Positions 1 to 6,893 of a DNA stretch of 16,048 bases are shown here, in pieces. The translations under genes were made by a program, and so were the position numbers. How positions within the stretch are numbered: the first letter of the stretch is position 1; every line of letters begins with the position of its first letter. Origin of the DNA: Prevotella sp. (lineage in GTDB: Bacteria; Bacteroidota; Bacteroidia; Bacteroidales; Bacteroidaceae); assembly GCA_003447235.1 (NCBI GenBank), contig DLZV01000035.1, positions 8,237 through 24,284 on the forward strand. The letters are read 5' to 3'. The notes under the pieces are model-generated. The model was not told the origin of the DNA and did no database searches. It saw only the letters and a list, made by a program, of their open reading frames with translations.

Positions 1-24
1 TTGTTTTGGGTTGTTTTTTCTATA

Positions 25-167
25 TTCAGACGAAGCAGGCGTTCCAGAATTAGCGGGTGTCTCAGTTGAAGCGAGTGTTTCAGATGAAGTCAGCGATTCA
101 GGTGAAGCGAGCGATTCAGAATTGGCAGGAGATTTTGAATAGCAGGCGATTCAGATGAAGCTGGTGA
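25..167 (-). repeat. 18-bp imperfect tandem repeat, 8 units
   Basis: Eight consecutive units with a consensus close to TTCAGATGAAGCGAGCGA (+ strand) start at 25, 43, 61, 79, 97, 115, 133 and 150. All are 18 bp except the unit at 133-149, which is 17 bp. On the minus strand each unit encodes a Ser/Pro/Ala/Glu-rich hexapeptide such as SLASPE or TPASSE. That frame is open from 132 to the window edge, but the 17-bp unit breaks it, and no ATG start was seen. The array begins just after the stop codon of the leftward nitroreductase gene. It may be a noncoding minisatellite or the decayed low-complexity part of a protein lying further left. Confidence 0.8.
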
Positions 168-168
168 T

Positions 169-906
169 TTAGTCCATGAAGCCCTGTCGGCGCAAAGCCT
201 TGATCAGTCCGTCAGACATTGCCTCGTTGTCCTTCTTCGTATAGCGTAGGTCGGTGAAGACCTGAGCCAGCGTCTCCTTGTGGTTGATCCTCACAAACTC
301 GCGGTTCACCTCCAGGTTCTCCTTCTCCGCATAGCAGCGGTCGATCGAGGCCGGCGTGTAGTCGTGGTAGTGTTCCTCGTGGAGGATGGCCTCGATGGGC
401 AGTCGGTCTTGCAGGGCAGGTTGCTCGTCGGGCCAGCCCAGCGTGATGGTGGCTACGGGCATGACGAGGCGAGGCAGTTGCAGGGCGTCGATGAGCGCGT
501 CGGGCTGATAGACCGTCGTGCCGAGGAAGCAGGTGCCCAGTCCCTCGGCCTCGGCGAGGTTGCAGAACGACTGGCAGTAGAGTAGGGTGTCGGTGGCGGC
601 ATTGATGAAGGAGAGGAAGTTGTCGTAGCCCGGCGTTGCCTGGCGCTCTTTGGCCCAGAGTGTGGTGCGGCGGAAGTCGGCGCAGAAGGTCAGTACGACG
701 GGCGCCTGCGTCACCATCGGTTGGTTGAAGTGGGCTGGTGCCAGTCGTTGCTTGGCAGCAGCGTCGCGGGTGACGACGACGCTATAAAGCTGGAGGTTGC
801 CCATTGTGGGCGTCTGGCTGGCCTCTTGGAGTAGGCGTGTGAGGAGCTGGTTGTCCACCCCTTGGGTGGAGTATCGACGGATGGTTCTTCTGTTTTTGAT
901 GTCCAT
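169..906 (-). CDS. Nitroreductase family protein (NfrA-like FMN oxidoreductase)
   Basis: A 245-residue cytoplasmic flavoprotein, probably an FMN-dependent NAD(P)H oxidoreductase that reduces nitro compounds, quinones or flavin; the true substrate cannot be read from sequence. The N-terminus MDIKNRRTIRRYS matches the family's phosphate/FMN-binding start. Further on are the PTMGNLQLYSVVV segment, the CQSFCNLAEAEGLGTCFLG segment and the TLGWPDE motif near residue 180, all usual for NfrA-type nitroreductases. The C-terminal tail rich in charged residues fits the longer NfrA-like subgroup. The frame stays open upstream to 969, but the ATG at 906 is preferred because it starts exactly at the conserved motif and because the promoter -7 element (967-974) lies across the upstream extension. 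It is probably monocistronic in this window. Confidence 0.93.
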   Translation of the reverse strand: MDIKNRRTIRRYSTQGVDNQLLTRLLQEASQTPTMGNLQLYSVVVTRDAAAKQRLAPAHFNQPMVTQAPVVLTFCADFRRTTLWAKERQATPGYDNFLSFINAATDTLLYCQSFCNLAEAEGLGTCFLGTTVYQPDALIDALQLPRLVMPVATITLGWPDEQPALQDRLPIEAILHEEHYHDYTPASIDRCYAEKENLEVNREFVRINHKETLAQVFTDLRYTKKDNEAMSDGLIKALRRQGFMD

Positions 907-966
907 GATTATCTTGATTTGATCGTTCTTGTGCCGCGCGGATGCGCAAGGGCCCGTTTGGCGATG

Positions 967-998
967 CAAAGTTAGCCAAAAATAAGCTATAGAACAAA
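967..998 (-). promoter_or_regulatory. Promoter of the nitroreductase gene
   Basis: On the minus strand a TTTG (-33) at 995-998 is followed after exactly 20 nt by TAACTTTG (-7) at 967-974. This is the Bacteroidetes primary-sigma promoter pattern. Transcription would start near 960, giving a leader of about 55 nt before the ATG at 906. Confidence 0.8.
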
Positions 999-1085
999 GT
1001 CTGTGGGGAGAAAAAGCAGGAAAATGGTTTGTCGGAGTGAGCAGAAATGGTACAAAAGGGAATGGTCTGAAAAAGAAAGGGGGCG

Positions 1086-1126
1086 AAAAAAAAGAAATGC
1101 CCGTCGCTTCTCAGCGGGGGGCATTC
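1086..1126 (-). terminator. Intrinsic terminator, leftward
   Basis: Read leftward, AATGCCC (1125-1119) pairs with GGGCATT (1102-1096). Inside is a second stem, CGCT/AGCG, closed by a GAGA tetraloop. A run of eight T follows at 1093-1086. It ends the short unit started by the promoter at 1184-1215, well before the nitroreductase promoter. Confidence 0.75.
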
Positions 1127-1178
1127 AATCTCAATAGGTATTAGTCTTTTAAGGTAAAAAGATTGTATTCAGGATAAC
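1086..1178 (-). ncRNA. Candidate small RNA of about 93 nt
   Basis: A consensus leftward promoter (1184-1215) and a strong leftward terminator (1086-1126) enclose about 93 nt with no useful open frame: the only ATG gives a four-codon peptide. The nitroreductase downstream has its own promoter at 967-998, so the unit looks independent rather than a leader. The 5' part is A+T rich and probably single-stranded; the 3' end is the terminator hairpin with a GNRA loop. The RNA family is not recognised. The alternative is an attenuated leader of the nitroreductase gene. Start and end are inferred from the promoter and the T run. Confidence 0.5.
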
Positions 1179-1183
1179 GGCTG

Positions 1184-1215
1184 CAAAGGTAGGGTTTTCT
1201 TTTCGTTCTACCAAA
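1184..1215 (-). promoter_or_regulatory. Leftward promoter of the candidate small RNA
   Basis: On the minus strand TTTG at 1212-1215 is followed after exactly 20 nt by TACCTTTG at 1184-1191, a full match to the Bacteroidetes -33/-7 pattern. Initiation is expected near 1178. Confidence 0.75.
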
Positions 1216-1317
1216 TTTTTTGCCCTTAATTTTCTATGTTTTCTGAATAAACCCTAAATTTAACGCTTTCTCGCCATTATAGATAGCCCTCGTGAATGTG
1301 GAAAGAGAAAAATATGC

Positions 1318-1325
1318 TACCTTTG
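1318..1325 (+). promoter_or_regulatory. -7 promoter element upstream of glnS
   Basis: TACCTTTG fits TAnnTTTG and lies 45 nt before the glnS ATG. No good TTTG sits 20 nt upstream; the nearest weak match is TGTG at 1297-1300. The call rests on the -7 element and its position. Confidence 0.6.
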
Positions 1326-1369
1326 CATCATAAAACAGACAACACAAGAAAAATAGACAAGACAACAAT

Positions 1370-3100
1370 ATGACAACAGTAGAGAACAACACGGAAGAAC
1401 CGAAGCGCAGTATCAGCTTCGTGGAGCAACTGATAGAAGAAGACCTGGCCGAAGGCAAGAACGGCGGCCGCATTCAGACGCGTTTCCCGCCTGAGCCCAA
1501 TGGCTACCTGCATATTGGCCATGCCAAGGCGATCTGCATGGACTTCGGCGTGGCCGAGCACTACAACGGCGTGTGCAACCTCCGCTTCGACGATACCAAC
1601 CCCAGCAAGGAGAACAACGAGTATGTGGAGAACATCCTCCAGGACATCAGTTGGCTCGGCTTCAAGTGGGGCAACATCTACTACGCGAGCGACTATTTCG
1701 AGCGCCTCTGGGACTTCGCCCTGTGGATGATCCGCAACGGCCACGCCTATGTCGATGAGCAGACGGCCGAGCAGATCGCCGAGCAGAAGGGCACGCCGAC
1801 CGAGCCCGGAACGGCCAGTCCCTACCGCGACCGTCCCGTGGAGGAGAGCCTGCGCCTCTTCGAGCAGATGAACTCGCCCGAGGCCGAGGAAGGCAGCATG
1901 GTGCTGCGCGCCAAGATCGACATGGCCAATCCCAACATGCACTTCCGCGACCCGATCATCTATCGCATCATCAAGACCCCGCACCACCGCACGGGAACGA
2001 AGTGGAACTGCTACCCGATGTACGATTTCGCCCACGGTCAGAGCGACTACTTCGAGGGCGTGACCCACTCCATCTGCACCTTGGAGTTTGTGCCCCACCG
2101 TCCGCTCTACGATCTCTTCATTGACTATCTGAAGGAGAAGGACGGTACGGCCGACAACCTCGCCGACAACCGTCCGCGACAGATTGAGTTCAACCGCCTC
2201 AACCTCACCTATACCGTCATGTCGAAGCGCAAGCTCCATACGCTTGTCGATGAGCACATGGTAAGCGGATGGGACGATCCCCGCATGCCGACCCTTTGTG
2301 GCATGCGCCGTCGTGGCTACTCCCCGGAGAGCATCCGCAAGTTTATCGACTCCATCGGCTACACGAAGTTTGACGCCCTCAACGACGTGGCCCTCCTGGA
2401 GGCTGCCGTCCGCGACGACCTCAACAAGAAGGCTTGCCGCGTGAGTGCCGTCCTCGACCCCGTGAAGCTCGTCATCACCAACTATCCCGACGGCGAAACC
2501 GAGGAGATGGAGGCCATCAACAATCCCGAGAACGAGGCCGACGGCACCCATACCATCACCTTCTCCAAGGAGTTGTGGATTGAGCGTGCCGACTTCATGG
2601 AGGACGCCCCAAAGAAGTTCTTCCGCCTGGCGCCAGGCCGTGAGGTGCGCCTCAAGAACGCCTATATCGTGAAGTGTACGGGTTGCACGAAGGATGCCGA
2701 GGGACGCATCACGGAGATCCAGGCCGAGTACGACCCCGAGAGCAAGAGTGGCATGGCGGGCGCCAACCGCCGCGTCAAGGGCACCATCCACTGGGTGAGC
2801 GCCTCCCACTGCCTGCCTGCCGAGGTGCGCGAGTACGACCGCCTCTTCTGCGTGGAGAACCCCTCTGCCGACGACCGCGACTTCCGCGAGCTGCTCAATC
2901 CCGATAGCTTGCGCGTGAACAAGGGCTGCTACGTGGAGCCCTACCTCGCCGAGAAGCATCCTGGCGACTACCTGCAGTTCCAGCGCATCGGCTATTTCAT
3001 GATGGACCTCGACAGTACCGCCGACCACCTCGTCTTCAACAAGACCGTGGGTCTGAAGGACGCCTGGGCCAAGAAGCAGGGCGGCGGAGCCAAGAAATAG
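1370..3100 (+). CDS. glnS: Glutaminyl-tRNA synthetase
   Basis: Class I aminoacyl-tRNA synthetase that charges tRNA-Gln with glutamine using ATP, in the cytoplasm. At 576 residues it is slightly longer than the E. coli enzyme (about 554). The catalytic signature PPEPNGYLHIGHAKA carries HIGH at residues 48-51, and the KMSKS-type loop is MSKRK at 284-288. The segment LRFDDTNPSKE and the region around HRTGTKWNCYPMYDFAHG are typical of the Glx-tRNA synthetase catalytic domain. The C-terminal half after about residue 340 is the two-barrel anticodon-binding region. The Gln rather than Glu assignment rests on the PPEPNG form of the first motif and on the length. The ATG at 1370 follows the -7 element by 45 nt. 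It is the first gene of a same-strand run, 132 nt before the TPR gene. Confidence 0.97.
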   Translation: MTTVENNTEEPKRSISFVEQLIEEDLAEGKNGGRIQTRFPPEPNGYLHIGHAKAICMDFGVAEHYNGVCNLRFDDTNPSKENNEYVENILQDISWLGFKWGNIYYASDYFERLWDFALWMIRNGHAYVDEQTAEQIAEQKGTPTEPGTASPYRDRPVEESLRLFEQMNSPEAEEGSMVLRAKIDMANPNMHFRDPIIYRIIKTPHHRTGTKWNCYPMYDFAHGQSDYFEGVTHSICTLEFVPHRPLYDLFIDYLKEKDGTADNLADNRPRQIEFNRLNLTYTVMSKRKLHTLVDEHMVSGWDDPRMPTLCGMRRRGYSPESIRKFIDSIGYTKFDALNDVALLEAAVRDDLNKKACRVSAVLDPVKLVITNYPDGETEEMEAINNPENEADGTHTITFSKELWIERADFMEDAPKKFFRLAPGREVRLKNAYIVKCTGCTKDAEGRITEIQAEYDPESKSGMAGANRRVKGTIHWVSASHCLPAEVREYDRLFCVENPSADDRDFRELLNPDSLRVNKGCYVEPYLAEKHPGDYLQFQRIGYFMMDLDSTADHLVFNKTVGLKDAWAKKQGGGAKK

Positions 3101-3180
3101 GCCCCTGCCAGCCCCAGCAGGACTTGCGCGCCCCATGGCCAATCGGTCTGCGCAGGCCCTCATATTCAGAATGTTTCAGC

Positions 3181-3216
3181 CGTGGCCCCGGGAAGCCCGT
3201 GCGACCCGTGGCCACG
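3181..3216 (+). other. Hairpin just upstream of the TPR gene
   Basis: CGTGGCC at 3181-3187 pairs perfectly with GGCCACG at 3210-3216; the loop contains a smaller GGG/CCC stem. It ends 16 nt before the ATG at 3233 and has no T run, so it is a poor terminator. It could shape the mRNA between glnS and the TPR gene, but no function can be assigned. Confidence 0.4.
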
Positions 3217-3232
3217 ACCATAACGATATCAC

Positions 3233-4471
3233 ATGGAGGAATATTACAACACCAAGGAGTTTCGCAAACTGCTCCGACGCTACCAGAAGGCGCGCCGGAC
3301 AGGCGTCTCCGACTATTTCATGGCGAGCGAACTGGGCGACATCATCCAGTATTATGCCGTCCAGGGTAAGAACGACAAGGCGATGGAGGTCTCCGACTTC
3401 ACCCTCAACCTCTATCCTGGCGCCGTAGAGCCGCTGGCCTTCAAGGCGCGTTATGCGCTCTCGGTGGAGGACGATCCCGACCAGGCCCAGGCCTATGCCG
3501 ACCTCGTGGAGGACAAGACCGACGTGGAATACTACTACCTCGTGGCGGAGATCCTGATCCACAAGGAGGAGATCGGCACGATGGAGAACTATCTCCGCGC
3601 CCGTTACGCCGAACTCAGCAAGAAGGATAAGGACGAGTTTGCCCTCGACGTGGCCCAGATGATGGACGACTACCGCCTGACGGAACTGGCCCTCTCCTGG
3701 CTCGACTTGGTCAAGGACCGCAAGCATCCCGACTACAAGAGCATCAAGGGCAAGGTGCTGGTCTTCTCGGGCCTGCACGACGTCGATGGCGAGGGCGAGC
3801 GACTGCTGGAGGAGCTCACCAACGACGAACCCTACAACGTCGATCGCTGGCTCGACCTGGCACAAGCGCAGAAGTCGAAGCAGCACAACAAAGAGTGTGT
3901 CGAGTCGTGCGACTACGCCATCGCCATCGATCCGCAGAACGCCAAGGCCATCTACCTCAAGGGTGGAGCGCTGGTCGCCATGGAGCACTACGAGGAGGCC
4001 CTGGAGCTCTTCAAAAGCAACAACGACCTGCTCAAGAAGGAGACCGATGGTCTCTCGTCCCTGACCGTGGCCATCTGTCTCACGGCCCTGGGTCGCGACG
4101 AGGAGTCCTACCAGTGGCTCGACGATGCGATCTGGACGTGCAAGGACCAATTGATGTTCTTCATGGCGATCTACTTCTGTTTCGCCGGCACGAAGTATCT
4201 TCCGCGCCTCTACCCGCAGCTCAAGCGCGTCTTCGCCCTGCTGGGCAAGAACAACAAGCACTACTGGTCCTACATGGCCCTGATGGCCCTGGAGGTCGAT
4301 CAGATGGAAGACTTCCGCCACTATCTCCAGCAGGCCATCAAGCGCAACCCCGACGAGGCGCAGCTCATGCTGAGCAGCCTGTTCCCGATCGGGAGCGACA
4401 TGGCCGACTGGCCTTCGCTGACTCCTCAAAAACCAATTATCCCCCCAAAGCCCAATCATGGACAATTTTAG
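3233..4471 (+). CDS. Tetratricopeptide repeat protein
   Basis: A 412-residue protein without a signal peptide or membrane segment, so probably a cytoplasmic scaffold for protein-protein contacts; no specific partner can be named. The clearest TPR pair lies at about residues 200-270, with YNVDRWLDLAQAQKSKQHNK, then AIAIDPQNAKAIYLKGGALV and MEHYEEALELF showing the usual W-L-G-Y-A-F-A-P spacing. Weaker helical pairs precede it around residues 40-190 and follow to the end. The ATG at 3233 comes shortly after the hairpin at 3181-3216. The last 14 nt overlap the start of the DedA-type gene, so the two are probably translated together. The C-terminus is Pro/Lys rich. The family is certain only at the level of TPR. 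Confidence 0.85.
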   Translation: MEEYYNTKEFRKLLRRYQKARRTGVSDYFMASELGDIIQYYAVQGKNDKAMEVSDFTLNLYPGAVEPLAFKARYALSVEDDPDQAQAYADLVEDKTDVEYYYLVAEILIHKEEIGTMENYLRARYAELSKKDKDEFALDVAQMMDDYRLTELALSWLDLVKDRKHPDYKSIKGKVLVFSGLHDVDGEGERLLEELTNDEPYNVDRWLDLAQAQKSKQHNKECVESCDYAIAIDPQNAKAIYLKGGALVAMEHYEEALELFKSNNDLLKKETDGLSSLTVAICLTALGRDEESYQWLDDAIWTCKDQLMFFMAIYFCFAGTKYLPRLYPQLKRVFALLGKNNKHYWSYMALMALEVDQMEDFRHYLQQAIKRNPDEAQLMLSSLFPIGSDMADWPSLTPQKPIIPPKPNHGQF

Positions 4472-5105
4472 TTTTTTTCAGTTTATCATCGACCACCTCA
4501 ACTACGCGTGGGTTTGGTTTCTGATGATGCTCGAGAGTACCGTCATCCCCGTGCCTTCTGAGCTGGTCGTCACGCCGGCGGCCTATTTCGCTCATGCGGG
4601 CAAGGATCTCAACACCTGGTGGGTCATCGTCTTTGCGACGATCGGAGCCGACTGTGGCGCCACCATCAACTACCTGGCGGGCTACTATCTGGGCCGCCCG
4701 CTCATCTACCGCTTCGCCAACAGCCGCCTGGGCCGCCTCTGCCTGCTCACGCAGGAGAAGGTGGAGAAGAGCGAGCGCTATTTTGACAACCACGGTATGG
4801 TGGCGACCATCACGGGCCGTCTCATACCTGGCATCCGCCACCTCATCTCCATCCCCGCCGGACTGGCCCGGATGAACTACTGGAAGTTTCTTCTCTATAC
4901 CACCATCGGCGCAGGCGCCTGGCACGCCATCCTGGCGCTCCTCGGCTGGTATCTCTCCACGATCATCGCGCCCAACGAGCTGGAGGGCAAGATCATGGAA
5001 TATAGCCACCACATCAAGATCGTCATCCTCGCCCTGGTGGCCGTGGCCGTCGTTTGGTTTGTGGCCAAATGGCTCATCGGACGTGCCAAGAAGTCGAAGG
5101 CGTAG
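4458..5105 (+). CDS. DedA family (VTT domain) inner-membrane protein
   Basis: A 215-residue polytopic inner-membrane protein of the DedA/SNARE-associated family. Members are linked to phospholipid (undecaprenyl-phosphate or phosphatidylethanolamine) flipping and membrane homeostasis; the substrate here is unknown. Supporting motifs are the early ESTVIPVPSE segment, a re-entrant stretch GADCGATINYLAGYYLGRP near residues 60-78, and TGRLIPGIRHLISIPAGLAR near 118-137, which carries the conserved R-x-x-P-x-x-R and S-x-x-AG residues. A last membrane helix at about 175-200 is followed by a Lys/Arg-rich cytoplasmic tail. The start overlaps the end of the TPR gene by 14 nt in another frame, which suggests translational coupling. 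The sigma factor gene begins 66 nt downstream. Confidence 0.93.
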   Translation: MDNFSFFQFIIDHLNYAWVWFLMMLESTVIPVPSELVVTPAAYFAHAGKDLNTWWVIVFATIGADCGATINYLAGYYLGRPLIYRFANSRLGRLCLLTQEKVEKSERYFDNHGMVATITGRLIPGIRHLISIPAGLARMNYWKFLLYTTIGAGAWHAILALLGWYLSTIIAPNELEGKIMEYSHHIKIVILALVAVAVVWFVAKWLIGRAKKSKA

Positions 5106-5126
5106 GATCCATGTGCAACACCTGGC

Positions 5127-5157
5127 GCGGGGAGGGCACGCCTCGCCCCGTGCCGCA
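5127..5157 (+). other. Hairpin between the DedA and sigma factor genes
   Basis: GGCGCGGGG pairs with CCCCGTGCC (9 bp, one G-T pair) around a 13-nt loop. A moderately T-rich stretch, ATTTTCTT, follows about 10 nt later, just before the ATG at 5172. It may be a weak terminator or attenuator that lowers read-through into the sigma factor gene. Confidence 0.45.
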
Positions 5158-5171
5158 AAGGATATTTTCTT

Positions 5172-5861
5172 ATGGCAATCAATGAGCAGTACATAGACAA
5201 CATTGCCCAGGAGCAGCTTCTGAGCGATGAGGAGGAGCGCCAGCTGGCCGACCGCATCAAGGTAGGCGACGCGCGCGCGCTCGAACAACTGACGAAGGCC
5301 AACCTGCGGTTTGTCGTCTCCCTGGCCCACCACTATCGGGGGCACGGACTGGACGAGGACGACCTCGTGAGCGAGGGCAATATCGCCCTGATGCACGCCG
5401 CGGCCCAGTTTGACGGTTCGCGAGGCGTTCGCTTCGTGGTCTTCGCCGCCCCCTTCATCCGTCAGGCCATGGAGCGGGCCATCGAAGAGCAGAACGTCCT
5501 GGAGGACACCTCGCGCAAGGCCACAAGGCGTGGCGAGAGGACCGCTCCCCGTCCGCTTTCCCTCGACCAGTCGATCCCGGTCGGCAGCAATAGCACCTTC
5601 ACGCTCCATTCCATCATCGAGGATGCCAACGCCATCCCCATCGACGGAGGCCTCGACCGTGGCGTGGTGCGCGAGCAGCTGCTTGAGGGGCTCGCCTGTC
5701 TCGACGACCGCGAGCGCAGGGTCATCCTGCTCCTCTACGGCCTCGACGGCGAGGCTTGCACCATGGCCGTGGCCGGCGAGCGCATGGGACTGAAGCGCGA
5801 GCGCGTGCGGCAGATCCGCGACAAGGCGCTCCGCAAACTCTCCCGCCGCATCAAGCGATAG
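5172..5861 (+). CDS. Divergent short sigma-70 family factor
   Basis: A 229-residue sigma factor that would direct RNA polymerase to a subset of promoters. The N-terminal part, YIDNIAQEQLLSDEEE to LTKANLRFVVSLAHHYRG, follows regions 1.2-2.1 of the Bacteroidetes primary sigma factor; LVSEGNIALMHAAAQFD is region 2.2. Region 2.3/2.4 reads GVRFVVFAAPFIRQAMERAI, where primary factors have a Trp-Trp pair before IRQ; here it is Pro-Phe. Region 3.0/3.1 is nearly absent, while SLDQSIPVGSN to IIED resembles the 3.2 linker. Region 4 at about 160-229 ends in the helix-turn-helix GLKRERVRQIRDKALRKLSR. This is not the ordinary ECF layout; it looks like a group 2-like paralogue of RpoD with a shortened middle. 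The hairpin at 5127-5157 precedes it. Confidence 0.88.
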   Translation: MAINEQYIDNIAQEQLLSDEEERQLADRIKVGDARALEQLTKANLRFVVSLAHHYRGHGLDEDDLVSEGNIALMHAAAQFDGSRGVRFVVFAAPFIRQAMERAIEEQNVLEDTSRKATRRGERTAPRPLSLDQSIPVGSNSTFTLHSIIEDANAIPIDGGLDRGVVREQLLEGLACLDDRERRVILLLYGLDGEACTMAVAGERMGLKRERVRQIRDKALRKLSRRIKR

Positions 5862-6013
5862 GAGGCCCACAGGGCTACGTTCTATGGGGTTGCTTCGTAG
5901 GAATGGAGAGAAAACCATTCTTCCGAAGTAAACCTTTCGTGTGATCCTGCGTCTAATCTCAGAGCGGATAGCAAAATCCCGAGGCTGGTCCTTGGCGAAG
6001 AACAGTCGCATGT

Positions 6014-6030
6014 GGCTCAGAATGTGAGCC
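6014..6030 (+). other. Short hairpin upstream of the DUF1573 gene
   Basis: GGCTCA and TGAGCC form a perfect 6-bp stem with a 5-nt loop in the 240-nt gap after the sigma factor gene. No T run follows. The rest of that gap shows no gene and no clear TAnnTTTG promoter. Function unknown. Confidence 0.35.
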
Positions 6031-6101
6031 TCTTGCACGCAAGGCCCTGCAATGGCGATCCACGGAACGAATAAAGGCAATATTAAGACAAAAGTAAGAA
6101 T

Positions 6102-6485
6102 ATGAAAAAACTGTTATCATTGGCCGTGATGCTCGTATTCGGACTCACGACCGCCTTGGCTCAGGCCGAGATCAAGTTTGACAAGGTCACGCAGGATCTT
6201 GGCACGTTCTCGGAGGAGAGCCCAGTCAAGAAGGCGGTATTCACCTTCACCAATGTCGGCAACAAGCCCCTGGTGCTCAACCAGGTCGTGGCGAGTTGCG
6301 GATGCACCGTGCCGCGCTACGACAAGAAGCCGATCGCTCCAGGACAGAAGGGCACCATCTCCGTGACCTACAACGGCACGGGCAAGTTTCCGGGCCACTT
6401 CAAGAAGAGCATCACCGTCCGCTCCAACGCCAAGACCGAGCTCACCCGCCTCTATGTCGAGGGCGTGATGACGGAGAAGAAATAG
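6102..6485 (+). CDS. Exported DUF1573 domain protein
   Basis: A small exported protein of 127 residues whose biochemical role is not established; DUF1573 proteins are common in Bacteroidetes and have an immunoglobulin-like fold. Residues 1-20 form a signal peptide (MKKLL, a hydrophobic core, then TALA|QAE). The mature part carries the family hallmarks: KFDKVTQDLGTF, FTFTNVGNKPLVL, VASCGCTVP with Cys66-Gly-Cys68, then PIAPGQKGTISVTYN and the closing GHFKKSITVRSNA. It covers a single complete domain and nothing more. It stands alone, 240 nt after the sigma factor gene, and is followed 30 nt later by a strong hairpin, so it is probably its own transcript. Confidence 0.95.
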   Translation: MKKLLSLAVMLVFGLTTALAQAEIKFDKVTQDLGTFSEESPVKKAVFTFTNVGNKPLVLNQVVASCGCTVPRYDKKPIAPGQKGTISVTYNGTGKFPGHFKKSITVRSNAKTELTRLYVEGVMTEKK

Positions 6486-6515
6486 TCGGCCCGAACAAGG
6501 TATGACGAAGCCATC

Positions 6516-6554
6516 AAGGGGCAAGCGACGCGCCGAGCGTGTCGCCTGCCCCTT
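6516..6554 (+). terminator. Hairpin terminator after the DUF1573 gene
   Basis: AAGGGGCA (6516-6523) pairs with TGCCCCTT (6547-6554), and inside it GCGAC (6525-6529) pairs with GTCGC (6541-6545), with one A/C mismatch between the two stems. It sits 30 nt past the stop codon. Only TTGTCTGT follows, so it is a strong stem with a weak T run. Confidence 0.65.
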
Positions 6555-6588
6555 GTCTGTAAAAAGAGGGGCTCATCATGCTCGAAAA

Positions 6589-6662
6589 ATGAAGTTAACT
6601 TCATAAGCCCACGAAGGTAACTTCATCGGCCTGCGAAGTTAACTTCATTGCCCGATGAAGTC
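6589..6662. repeat. 22-bp tandem array of palindromic sites
   Basis: Three full units start at 6591, 6613 and 6635, each 22 bp: the palindrome GAAGTTAACTTC, then AT and a variable 8-nt spacer. A partial fourth (GAAGTC) lies at 6657. The first unit extends to a perfect 16-bp palindrome, ATGAAGTTAACTTCAT (6589-6604). The second has one central change (GAAGGTAACTTC). The 22-bp spacing is close to two DNA turns, so all sites face the same side of the helix. That fits cooperative binding of a dimeric regulator upstream of the beta-barrel genes, although the promoter is about 150 bp away. Confidence 0.85.
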
Positions 6663-6814
6663 AATATACTTTTTTAGGGTACATTTTTATGCTTCTTACG
6701 GAAAATAGAGTGATAAGGTTCTTTTTGTTATTTCCAATCTTAGCTGGCTCTATTGAAACGCTCCTGTTCTTTGTTAGTGTATAATGTTAAATAGTGTTGT
6801 TGTTTTTATTGTTG

Positions 6815-6846
6815 TTTGTTTTGTTCAATATATTTAATTATATTTG
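6815..6846 (+). promoter_or_regulatory. Promoter of the beta-barrel gene pair
   Basis: TTTG at 6815-6818, exactly 20 nt, then TATATTTG at 6839-6846. The match is complete. Initiation near 6852 gives a leader of about 40 nt before the ATG at 6894, which rules out the open-frame extension that begins at 6816. Confidence 0.82.
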
Positions 6847-6893
6847 CAGCGATAAATCAACTAAGTATCAACCGTAAACAATTTAGAAGTGAA

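Noticed and set aside
907..969. Longer N-terminus for the nitroreductase
   Set aside because: The extension crosses the -7 element and adds residues before the conserved start motif.
1328..3163. A 611-codon open frame antisense to glnS, and similar long antisense frames over the TPR, sigma, fkp and YfhO-type genes
   Set aside because: They arise from G+C-rich third positions of well-recognised genes on the other strand. Their translations are low-complexity (Val, Leu, Gly, Ala, His) and show no known domain.
6589..6662. CRISPR array from the 22-bp period
   Set aside because: The repeat is a 14-bp segment with 8-nt spacers, too short for CRISPR, with no cas genes.
6816..6893. Longer N-terminus for the first beta-barrel protein
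   Set aside because: The extension contains the promoter, and a typical signal peptide starts at 6894.
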